Positions 4,784 through 10,892 of a stretch of DNA of 23,743 bases are shown piece by piece. This DNA is from a virus. Position numbers and translations under genes: made by a program. The number at the start of each line of letters is the position of its first letter. Positions within the stretch are counted from its first letter, which is position 1. Location of the stretch: the IMG/VR virus record IMGVR_UViG_3300035703_000408, positions 1 to 23,743 of that record; one strand, 5' to 3'. The notes under the pieces are model-generated. The model did not search any database. It saw nothing but the letters and a program-made list of their open reading frames with translations, and was not told the DNA's origin.

Positions 4784-7080
4784 AAATTGTACTTTCTTTT
4801 CATAGCATCTTTTAGCGCATCCTGTACTGACGCTTTGGTTATTAAGCGGGGCAGTACAGTGGTTTGCTCAATGGTGTCCTTTGCCACTATTCGGTAACGG
4901 TACACAGCGCGGTTGTGCCCCGATTGAAGCTGGCGAGTCGGGCCAATGCGTTCAATCACTTGTTCGTCGTATTCCAGGTTCCAACCCGTCGAAAAGTCAA
5001 CAAGGATTCGACCACCATCTTGCAGGTTCAAGCCATGTCCGGCACTGGCAGGGTGGACAATCAGCATTGGGATTTTTCCCTTGTTCCAGTCGTCAATCAT
5101 TCTTGGGTCGTTGTTCAAGACCTTGGCCTTGGGGAAGGCTTTGACAATCTTTTCCTTTTCGGGGACAAACTGATAGGCGACTAGCAGAGGTTCACCATTG
5201 GTTTCTTCGACAATCGAGCGCAAAGCATCAATTTTTTCATCATGTAAATCGACCCATTCACGACTTTCTGGATTGACGAAAACAACTCCGCTACCTATTT
5301 GCAAACACTTGTTGGAACGGGCGGCAGCGTTAAACACTTCCACCTCATGCTCGTTGATTTCCGCAAACAGTTTTGACTCTAAATCGTCATAAATCTGACG
5401 GGCTTTGGGCGGTAAGTCCACCAATACGATATGCTCAATCGGTTTCTTAATATCAAACCAATCTTTCGGGTCAATGGTGATAGTTATGTCTTTGAGGGCG
5501 GCTTCAATCTCAGGTTGTGCGTGTTTCAGTGGTTCCAAAGTGGTGTATCCACTAGAGTTCTGCACGTTCCTAAACCAGCGGCTTTCAAACGCTGAAAAGC
5601 TGCTACCTAATCGCTGACCTTTATCCACGTACCAGTTCTGACCCCAAAGGTCTTGCACACCATTAGGGGCGGGGCTTCCGGTCAGATTGACCCAACGCTT
5701 GACCTTTTTAAATGCGACTTTTGCCAGTGCTTTCGCCCTGACCGAGCCTTGACCCGTTAAAAACTCCTTGCCTTTGGTGCTTTTCTGCAAGCTAATTCTC
5801 AACCCTTTAAGGCGGGTGCAGTTGTGAACAAGAACCCCGCCGGCAAAGTATTCATGGGCATCTTCAACTTCGATGTCCCACACAGTTGTTCCACTTGTGT
5901 GTTGGATATGCGAAACACTTGCCACCCCAATTCTTTCAAGGTGGCCTCTTTCTTTCTGTCCATCTGCTGAACTGAGTCGGCTTTGTGCGAAACCCCATCT
6001 ATTTCCAGACAAATCATCACCACCGGCCAAGCAAAATCCGGTTTGTAGCTTGGGGGGATGTTGGGTGTCGATGCTCCTTTTGTCTTTATTGGCAGGTTCC
6101 ACACCCAACCGCTGACAAGATGCTCCGACGCAAGAGACTCTATTCGACTCATCCCCCTGCCGTTCCCACCTCGATTGCGTGGTGTTATCAAATCCCTGCC
6201 CGACAAGGCACGACTCAATTTCTGTTTCGTCACTTCTCGCATCGGAACCCCTGCGTTCCAACTCCTGTTTATCGCCTGCCACTCGTTCAGTTTTTTGGCA
6301 TGGCTTTGTAACTTCTCTTTCGGGGTGTTGCTTGTCCAATTCAGCGTCGAACACGACCTGCTGCAAAACTTTCCGGTCGTTTCTGCGATTGCCCTGCTGC
6401 GTTGAATTGCAAACATCGCCCCGCAGTGCTGACACTGGCGCAAATAGAGTAGTGGAACATCGCAAGTCTTTAGCTTCCTGCCAACCACTTTCAGTCCAAA
6501 ACAAGTGGCTTGGTGTACAGACAATACGTGTTCCGTTGATGAGTTGAATTTCGATAAGCGACCTTGAGGATTTTTCATATTTGCGAACTACTTTTTTGGG
6601 GCCAATTGATGTAAGAACCAAGTCACCAACCTGTAATTTTTCAATTGGCGTTGTTCCTTCGGGGGTAGAAACGGGCGTACCCGATACAAAACATTCGTCA
6701 GCTATCACCATATCCCACGGCCAGTTATCACCCACAGCTTCAACCAACCACTCCAGATTGTCGTAATTGACGCAGGTTATATCTGCACCAGAGCCGAGCG
6801 CATCGAGCCGTTGTTTTGGCGTACCAATGCACACGGCAACCGTCAGGTGTCCAAACGATTCTCGCCACTTGGTAACTTCGTGCGCCCAGGTGGAGGTTGC
6901 CACTCTTTTAGGTGCAATAACTAGGGCGCGGGTGGCTTCACCAAAGACCCGCAACGCATCAAACGCTGCAATGCTCACACTGGTTTTGCCCATACCCATT
7001 CCGGCCCACACATTACAGCGGGGATGGGTAAAGACAAAATCAAGTATCAGCTTTTGATACGGGCGGGGGGTGAATTTCAT
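4780..7080 (-). CDS. SNF2-type DNA helicase interrupted by an intein (766-aa precursor)
   Basis: The exteins together form a helicase of about 475 aa. Motif I is GMGMGKT (27-33), motif Ia ALVIAPKRV (52-60), and motif II is split: VIADE (125-129) joins CTRLKG (421-426) after splicing to restore DECTRLK, the usual phage motif II region. Motif III is TGSPAPNG (467-474), motif V is HPASAGHGLNLQ (676-687) and motif VI is ERIGPTRQLQ (710-719). Such helicases accompany phage DNA replication or recombination modules with VRR-NUC, DUF2800 and DUF2815 proteins, as here. The start overlaps the dUTPase stop as ATGA. Residues 130-420 are the intein. The insertion splits the Walker B site, so the precursor should be inactive until spliced. 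Confidence 0.92.
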   Translation of the reverse strand: MKFTPRPYQKLILDFVFTHPRCNVWAGMGMGKTSVSIAAFDALRVFGEATRALVIAPKRVATSTWAHEVTKWRESFGHLTVAVCIGTPKQRLDALGSGADITCVNYDNLEWLVEAVGDNWPWDMVIADECFVSGTPVSTPEGTTPIEKLQVGDLVLTSIGPKKVVRKYEKSSRSLIEIQLINGTRIVCTPSHLFWTESGWQEAKDLRCSTTLFAPVSALRGDVCNSTQQGNRRNDRKVLQQVVFDAELDKQHPEREVTKPCQKTERVAGDKQELERRGSDARSDETEIESCLVGQGFDNTTQSRWERQGDESNRVSCVGASCQRLGVEPANKDKRSIDTQHPPKLQTGFCLAGGDDLSGNRWGFAQSRLSSADGQKERGHLERIGVASVSHIQHTSGTTVWDIEVEDAHEYFAGGVLVHNCTRLKGLRISLQKSTKGKEFLTGQGSVRAKALAKVAFKKVKRWVNLTGSPAPNGVQDLWGQNWYVDKGQRLGSSFSAFESRWFRNVQNSSGYTTLEPLKHAQPEIEAALKDITITIDPKDWFDIKKPIEHIVLVDLPPKARQIYDDLESKLFAEINEHEVEVFNAAARSNKCLQIGSGVVFVNPESREWVDLHDEKIDALRSIVEETNGEPLLVAYQFVPEKEKIVKAFPKAKVLNNDPRMIDDWNKGKIPMLIVHPASAGHGLNLQDGGRILVDFSTGWNLEYDEQVIERIGPTRQLQSGHNRAVYRYRIVAKDTIEQTTVLPRLITKASVQDALKDAMKRKYNL
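5799..6578 (-). CDS. EDxHD (Vsr-like) homing endonuclease nested out of frame inside the intein
   Basis: This 259-aa frame is +1 relative to the helicase-intein frame. Residues 1-45 merely overlap intein block B coding. Real domain signals then follow: a zinc ribbon with C49, C52, C72 and C76 (CQHC...FCSRSC), a NUMOD3-like DNA-binding segment (VTKQKLSRALSGR, about 116-128), and an endonuclease core with E147 (SRIESL), D181 (YKPDFAW), E192-x-D194 and H198 (LEIDGVSH), and D207 (MDRKK), then LGWQVFRI. These match the E, D, x-H, D arrangement of Vsr-like EDxHD homing enzymes. It presumably cuts intein-less helicase genes. No ribosome binding site precedes ATG 6578. The in-frame TAG four codons upstream limits the start to this ATG or to a later entry by +1 frameshifting. 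The stop lies about 20 bases inside the C-extein. Confidence 0.8.
   Translation of the reverse strand: MKNPQGRLSKFNSSTEHVLSVHQATCFGLKVVGRKLKTCDVPLLYLRQCQHCGAMFAIQRSRAIAETTGKFCSRSCSTLNWTSNTPKEKLQSHAKKLNEWQAINRSWNAGVPMREVTKQKLSRALSGRDLITPRNRGGNGRGMSRIESLASEHLVSGWVWNLPIKTKGASTPNIPPSYKPDFAWPVVMICLEIDGVSHKADSVQQMDRKKEATLKELGWQVFRISNTQVEQLCGTSKLKMPMNTLPAGFLFTTAPALKG
5821..6693 (-). mobile_element. Class 1 intein (about 291 aa) inserted in helicase motif II
   Basis: The intein runs from C130 to N420 of the precursor. Block A is CFVSGTPVSTPEG...IEKLQVGDLV, block B is IVCTPSHLFWT with the T-x-x-H pattern, block F is VWDIEVEDAHEYFA, and block G is GVLVHN followed by the extein cysteine C421. All canonical splicing residues are present (C1, TxxH, penultimate H, terminal N, +1 C), so it should splice. 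The linker between blocks B and F, about residues 212-390, has no recognisable LAGLIDADG or HNH endonuclease in this frame. It is an odd hydrophilic sequence rich in Q, R, D, E, G and S. In the +1 frame the same DNA encodes a homing endonuclease (separate entry). The split-intein-sized blocks and intact motifs argue against a decayed element. Confidence 0.9.
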
Positions 7081-7535
7081 TTTCCGGTACTTCCAAACCC
7101 GCCTTCGCCACGGTCGGTTTCTGACAGTGCATCGGCCTTCACCAATTCAAAACGTGGCACTGGCACTATCATCGCTTGTGCTATGCGCTCACCTTGTTGG
7201 ACAATATAGGTGTCTTTTCCGTCATTGTTCAAACGGACACACACCTCGCCACGGTAGTCCGAGTCGATGACACCCACGCAGTTAGCCAAGCGCAAACCGT
7301 GTTTGTAACCGTGACCGCTGCGGGAGTACAGCATCATGGCGTGACCGGCTGGCACCTCAACGGCAATGCCAGTGCTGATAGTTGCGGCACGACCAGCGGC
7401 AATAGCCACGGTATCGGTTGCATAAACGTCAAAACAAGCTGCGCCTTCTGTGCCGTAGGTCGGGAGTTGGGCAGCATCGGTTAAGAGTTTTACCTTCACG
7501 CTGTTAGCGGCGGGTGCGGATTTTGTAGCTTTCAT
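7077..7535 (-). CDS. dut: dUTP diphosphatase (dUTPase)
   Basis: This 152-aa trimeric-type dUTPase hydrolyses dUTP to dUMP and pyrophosphate, lowering uracil incorporation and supplying dTMP synthesis. All five family motifs are visible: GAACFDVYA (I), SRSGHG (II), GVIDSDYRGEV (III) with the catalytic aspartate and substrate-contact tyrosine, GERIAQAMIVP (IV) and GEGGFGSTG (V), the flexible C-terminal lid. Length is normal for the family. It is coupled on both sides by ATGA overlaps, to the helicase downstream and the 88-aa gene upstream, placing nucleotide-pool control inside the replication operon. Confidence 0.97.
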   Translation of the reverse strand: MKATKSAPAANSVKVKLLTDAAQLPTYGTEGAACFDVYATDTVAIAAGRAATISTGIAVEVPAGHAMMLYSRSGHGYKHGLRLANCVGVIDSDYRGEVCVRLNNDGKDTYIVQQGERIAQAMIVPVPRFELVKADALSETDRGEGGFGSTGK

Positions 7536-7798
7536 ACAAGTCTTTCAGGTTTAAAAATTAAAGTGATTGCATAACGAACCCGTTGCCAAAACGGTAGCTT
7601 GGCGGGGTTAGGTCGGGGTGTGCCGTTGGTCGGCAACGGGCACCAGGCGACAAAACTTTCATTGAGTTCACCGAACCAGTTACCAACCACAGCGACACCC
7701 CCGATTGTCCTCAACAACACCTTTGAGCCCTTGTACGGGCATACTTCGTGCCTCCAGTACAAGTGTTCGGGCGGGGCTGCAACGTGGGTCAATTTCAT
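7532..7798 (-). CDS. Phage protein of unknown function, 88 aa
   Basis: I start the gene at ATG 7798, giving MKLTHVAAPPEHLYW, because this ATG forms an ATGA overlap with the stop of the VRR-NUC gene; a longer frame running into that gene is less plausible. The C-terminus overlaps the dUTPase start by the same ATGA arrangement. The middle (LLRTIGGVAVVGNW, NESFVAWCPLP) looks beta-structured, and the C-terminus is hydrophobic and basic (RVRYAITLIFKPERL). No family is recognised. Its place in a strictly coupled run of nucleotide and DNA enzymes suggests a replication accessory role. Confidence 0.7.
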   Translation of the reverse strand: MKLTHVAAPPEHLYWRHEVCPYKGSKVLLRTIGGVAVVGNWFGELNESFVAWCPLPTNGTPRPNPAKLPFWQRVRYAITLIFKPERLV

Positions 7799-8073
7799 AT
7801 AGAGTCCACCACATTGACCTGATACCCAAGAGCGCGGAGGCGTTCGTGTTCTCTTGCTTGGGCTTCGGTGGGCTTTCCACCTGGGCGCTTGCACTCCGTG
7901 AACTGAACGTACCTAGCGACCACATGGCGGGCGCTTTCAGGGATGGGTAACAGGTCTAAGCGGTCGGGCACCGAGCGTCGGGCGGGGGAGGTAAACTTGT
8001 AGCTGATACCACCCTCTTTTTTGATGCTGGCGACATGGTGCTTTTCCACATCGCTTTCACGCAGTTCTTTCAT
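7795..8073 (-). CDS. VRR-NUC domain nuclease
   Basis: This 92-aa stand-alone VRR-NUC protein belongs to the PD-(D/E)XK superfamily. The core is visible as GGISYKFTSPARRSVPDRLDLL, with the aspartate in VPDRLDL, then FTECKRPGGKPTEAQ with the E-x-K pair and downstream Q, and ALGYQVNVVDS at the end. Stand-alone phage members are expected to cut branched or flapped DNA, as structure-selective resolvases do. ATGA overlaps couple it to the polymerase upstream and to the 88-aa gene downstream. Family assignment is strong; the substrate is inferred from relatives. Confidence 0.93.
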   Translation of the reverse strand: MKELRESDVEKHHVASIKKEGGISYKFTSPARRSVPDRLDLLPIPESARHVVARYVQFTECKRPGGKPTEAQAREHERLRALGYQVNVVDSI

Positions 8074-9854
8074 ACTCCAATTTCCTTTAACAAATCACTG
8101 GCTTCTGCCAGGTAAAAGTCATAATCAATGTCACTTGGCAGGGTGTCGGGCAGCGTCATTAAGGGCATTGCACAGTCAGAACCACCTACCTTGTTACCGT
8201 TTTTCACGTACTCAATATGGGTTTGTGATTGGGTGCTGCGATACCAGCGAACCACTTTGCCGAGGTATTCGTTACCCCACTTACCACCACCCGTCACCCG
8301 CTTGGTACGGAGGAATTTGCGAACATCCTGACAGCCCAAAATCGTTTGCGCTATCGGTGTTTTTTCATTGAGGAACAGGCAAACCGCTTCGGACACAATC
8401 TGGTTGTCGGGGTTCTTCATCACGCCTGGCGTTGCCAGTACACCCTTGGTCTTGTAGCTACCATCGGTCTTGAGTGCGAGGTAGTTATTCACATCGCGGC
8501 TGAACAGTGCGCGGTAGCAGGTTTCTTCGGTTTCTAGGCCGGTTTCTGCTTCCCACTGCTTGACGATTTGTAGCATCACAGGTTCAAGCTGTGCGGGGCA
8601 AGCCATGACGATTCCATCGGTATTTGCGCTGACAACGGGGATGCTGGCAGCTTCCATGCGCTCAATCAGCATGAGCAATGCCAACTGACCAGTGACGGTA
8701 ACTTGAATCATCAAGTTAGGGGCGTACAAGCTGGCATAAGGTGAACCTAGCTTTCCGTAGGTCGAATTTAATGTGAGCTTAAGTGTCTGCGCTTTGGACT
8801 TGTCACCCGACTTCTTGGCTGCAATACGCCTATCAAAAAAATCTTTGTAAACCGACTGAAAATGCTTGCCCATGTTAGGCGGGAATAACCCACACTGGAT
8901 AATCAGGGAAGGGTAGTAAGACACCACATCGCGGTCACGGAGCAGGGTGTTTTCAGTGGCAATATGGGATTTGCTTTTCTCGCATGAGTGCAAACCACCA
9001 ATACCCATCTGGTACTTTGATTGACCTATTTCCAGTGTGCGACCTAGAGCTTTTGGTAACGCTACTTGACCGTTATCTTTAATCAGAAATTCAGACTCCA
9101 ACACCGATTCCAATACAGACACTAGAAGCGGAGATTTAAACTTGATAAACGCGGGCGCTTGGTATTTGAAAACTGTGCCTGACTCAACCTTTGACTTTTC
9201 AACTGGGCTACCTTTGAGTTGTGCCACACGGCTTTTAATCACAGCTTCCGCAATTTGAGCGTCGCTTTTGCTTCGGAAATCCATACCAAATTCCGCACTG
9301 AGCAGTTCGCGGGTTTTGATAATGTCATCCTTGGGATTTGTAACCACTTTCCACAGGTCAATCGTTGTGTCCAAGTCGTTCACACAGTATTCACGAAGCA
9401 ACTGACGTTGTTCGGGAGTGATGCTGGCAGCGGGGTCAATGGGTAAGTCTTGCAGCTTTTTAGAGTGCAGTCGGGCACCGTACAGCTTCAAGCCGATACC
9501 CACACCAGGAGCAACTTCAATGAGGTCGATGTGGTCGCAGGGCAGGGTGCGAAAGTCATAAAACCGTTCGATTTCCCAACTCTTTTTCTCACCCAAAATG
9601 ATTAAGTCAGCGGCTTGTTTAAGTTGCTCACAGGTGAATTTTTTGAGTGCCAATGTCAATATCGGCATATCAAAATTCAAGCCGTTGAACGTGATGATTC
9701 GATGCGATTTCAGGATTGACAAGACACTTTGACGGTCAAAATCGCACCCATCAAACATTTCAAAAGACCGGACTTTGCCGGTGTCTATACTTTTGAACTG
9801 AGCCAAAAAGTAGTTGGAATAAACCTCAATATCGAGAACGAGTGTTTGTTTCAT
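8070..9854 (-). CDS. B-family-like phage DNA polymerase with 3'-5' exonuclease
   Basis: The 594-aa protein carries an N-terminal proofreading exonuclease: Exo I LDIE (D8, E10), Exo II TFNGLNFD (N60, D62) and Exo III YCVNDLDTT (Y156, D160). The polymerase palm has motif A DVVSYYPS (D309), motif B KLTLNSTYGKLG (K359, N363, Y366, G367) and motif C ANTDG (D413). The first aspartate of the usual DTD is asparagine, as in several phage polymerases. The protein is short for family B (commonly 750 aa or more) and appears to lack large insertions and much of a thumb. It would replicate the phage genome with the DUF2815 protein and primase-helicase. No Shine-Dalgarno precedes the ATG; a long RNA stem ends 4 bases before it. 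Confidence 0.9.
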   Translation of the reverse strand: MKQTLVLDIEVYSNYFLAQFKSIDTGKVRSFEMFDGCDFDRQSVLSILKSHRIITFNGLNFDMPILTLALKKFTCEQLKQAADLIILGEKKSWEIERFYDFRTLPCDHIDLIEVAPGVGIGLKLYGARLHSKKLQDLPIDPAASITPEQRQLLREYCVNDLDTTIDLWKVVTNPKDDIIKTRELLSAEFGMDFRSKSDAQIAEAVIKSRVAQLKGSPVEKSKVESGTVFKYQAPAFIKFKSPLLVSVLESVLESEFLIKDNGQVALPKALGRTLEIGQSKYQMGIGGLHSCEKSKSHIATENTLLRDRDVVSYYPSLIIQCGLFPPNMGKHFQSVYKDFFDRRIAAKKSGDKSKAQTLKLTLNSTYGKLGSPYASLYAPNLMIQVTVTGQLALLMLIERMEAASIPVVSANTDGIVMACPAQLEPVMLQIVKQWEAETGLETEETCYRALFSRDVNNYLALKTDGSYKTKGVLATPGVMKNPDNQIVSEAVCLFLNEKTPIAQTILGCQDVRKFLRTKRVTGGGKWGNEYLGKVVRWYRSTQSQTHIEYVKNGNKVGGSDCAMPLMTLPDTLPSDIDYDFYLAEASDLLKEIGV

Positions 9855-9858
9855 AATG

Positions 9859-9989
9859 TTTTAAAGTAGTTTGGTGATGCAACTGGCAACTCACATGAAG
9901 CAGTGTCTTTTCAACAACTAAAAGGAAGTGCCTAACCACAGCGGCGCTAACCCGCTGCTTACCAGTTACATCACCAAACCACCCTTAAA
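9859..9989 (-). ncRNA. Candidate structured leader RNA upstream of the polymerase gene
   Basis: In leftward RNA, 9989-9962 pairs with 9886-9859 in a stem of 28 positions with only one mismatch. Several of the pairs are G-U wobbles, which fit RNA of this strand and would be A-C mismatches on the other. Inside it, 9960-9955 pairs with 9903-9898 (AAGCAG with CTGCTT). A hairpin at 9924-9907 and a small GC hairpin at about 9954-9942 complete a multibranched fold. The stem closes 4 bases from the polymerase ATG and buries the place where a ribosome binding site should be. It lies in the only sizeable gap of the operon core. It could be a translational switch, an RNase III site or an independent RNA. 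I recognise no known class. Confidence 0.55.
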
Positions 9990-10003
9990 GGGCAGTTTGA
10001 AGG

Positions 10004-10279
10004 TCAACGAACTCGCCACAGACCGACGCACAATTTCTGAGTGACAGGGTGTTTGGCTTTCTTGATAGAAAACTTTTTACCCTCCACGTCCTGATACATT
10101 GCACTGGCTTGGTATATTTTGGTGCGAACATTTTTGGCAACTTTGTAAAAGTTTTCCTCCATGTCCACATCAAAATACATTGAATAACCAATCTGTAGCC
10201 GAGCCAAAACGCTAGAAAACTTTGAGCGTGGCCGACCCTTGCGGGTGGAAGGCTCTTTGACACGCGCATAGACTTCCAT
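10004..10279 (-). CDS. Small basic phage protein of unknown function, 91 aa
   Basis: The start is supported by AAGGTG 7 bases upstream, overlapping the end of the preceding gene. The protein is basic at its N-terminus (STRKGRPRSKF), has a regular middle (IGYSMYFDVDMEENFYKVAKNVRTKIYQ) and ends in GLWRVR, a tail common in short phage proteins of this general type. An overlapping frame at 9985-10269 is judged a shadow because it lacks a ribosome binding site and has atypical composition. It sits between the ssDNA-binding-like gene and the polymerase leader, so a DNA-binding or replication accessory role is plausible but unproven. Confidence 0.75.
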   Translation of the reverse strand: MEVYARVKEPSTRKGRPRSKFSSVLARLQIGYSMYFDVDMEENFYKVAKNVRTKIYQASAMYQDVEGKKFSIKKAKHPVTQKLCVGLWRVR

Positions 10280-10290
10280 TGCGTTTCACC

Positions 10291-10860
10291 TTAGAACAGG
10301 TCGCTTCCGGCCATTTCTTCTTCCAGTGCATCGAAGTCATCGACGCTACCTTTAGAACCACCGAACGAATCACCATCACCGGCAAACTGAACAGCCAACA
10401 AAGTTGCGTCGATGCGTTTACCTAACCCTGGTTTGTCGTGGGCATAGATGTCAATCGTGCAGTTCACATAGCACCCGCCGTAGGGCTTACCGTCGGCTTC
10501 GGTGAGTGGGGATTTGTCGCGGTCGATGACCAGTGGGCGGGTCTTGTTACGGGCGGTAATGTAGAAGTTACCTTCATAGCCGTTGCGAACATCACCGTTT
10601 TTATCGCGGTTACTATCACCTTTGCGGAGACATTTTTTGTCGCTGGATAACTCCGACAAAATTGCTTGGGCATTTTTGCCGAACTTTTCCTGAGCAACTT
10701 TCATCACTTCGGCACTGGCAACTTTGTATGCGTCAGAACCAGGTGCGAAAATAAATTGGGCACCGAACTTTGGTACACCCACTGCACCGGCTGGTGGGTT
10801 GCCTGGTTGGAACAGGTCGGGGAAAGACAAACGAACATTTTTCAATAAAACTTTAGCCAT
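10291..10860 (-). CDS. DUF2815 family ssDNA-binding-like protein
   Basis: I start at ATG 10860 (MAKVLLKNVRLSFPDLF), since the upstream extension begins at TTG and GGAA lies before the ATG. The 189-aa protein shows DUF2815 features: KNVRLSFPDLFQP at the start, PKFGAQFIFAPGSDAYK, YITARNKTRPLVIDRD and GGCYVNCTIDIYAHD. The tail is acidic (DDFDALEEEMAGSDLF), as in single-stranded DNA-binding proteins that recruit partners through the C-terminus. Related phage proteins have an OB fold and bind ssDNA. It presumably coats replication or recombination intermediates for the polymerase and helicase of the same operon. Confidence 0.88.
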   Translation of the reverse strand: MAKVLLKNVRLSFPDLFQPGNPPAGAVGVPKFGAQFIFAPGSDAYKVASAEVMKVAQEKFGKNAQAILSELSSDKKCLRKGDSNRDKNGDVRNGYEGNFYITARNKTRPLVIDRDKSPLTEADGKPYGGCYVNCTIDIYAHDKPGLGKRIDATLLAVQFAGDGDSFGGSKGSVDDFDALEEEMAGSDLF

Positions 10861-10892
10861 GATAAAAAATTCCAAATTAAAAAGAACACAAA

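Noticed and set aside
6585-6600. AAAAAAG run as a dnaX-like -1 frameshift site feeding the nested endonuclease
   Set aside because: The run is read as AAA AAA G in the helicase frame, not A AAA AAG. A -1 shift would enter the wrong frame (the endonuclease is +1), and the +1 frame meets TAG right after the run.
4780-7080. Helicase broken by a frameshift, with the endonuclease as a decayed in-frame part
   Set aside because: The helicase-intein frame is continuous and all splicing and helicase motifs are in one frame, so no single frameshift explains it. Two compensating indels remain possible and are stated as the refuting test.
9859-9989. Integron attC-like site in the inverted repeat before the polymerase
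   Set aside because: The ends do not match the attC core sites RYYYAAC and GTTRRRY, and there is no integron integrase.
9985-10269. 94-codon leftward frame overlapping the 91-aa gene
   Set aside because: It lacks a ribosome binding site, while the 91-aa frame has AAGGTG and a phage-like sequence.
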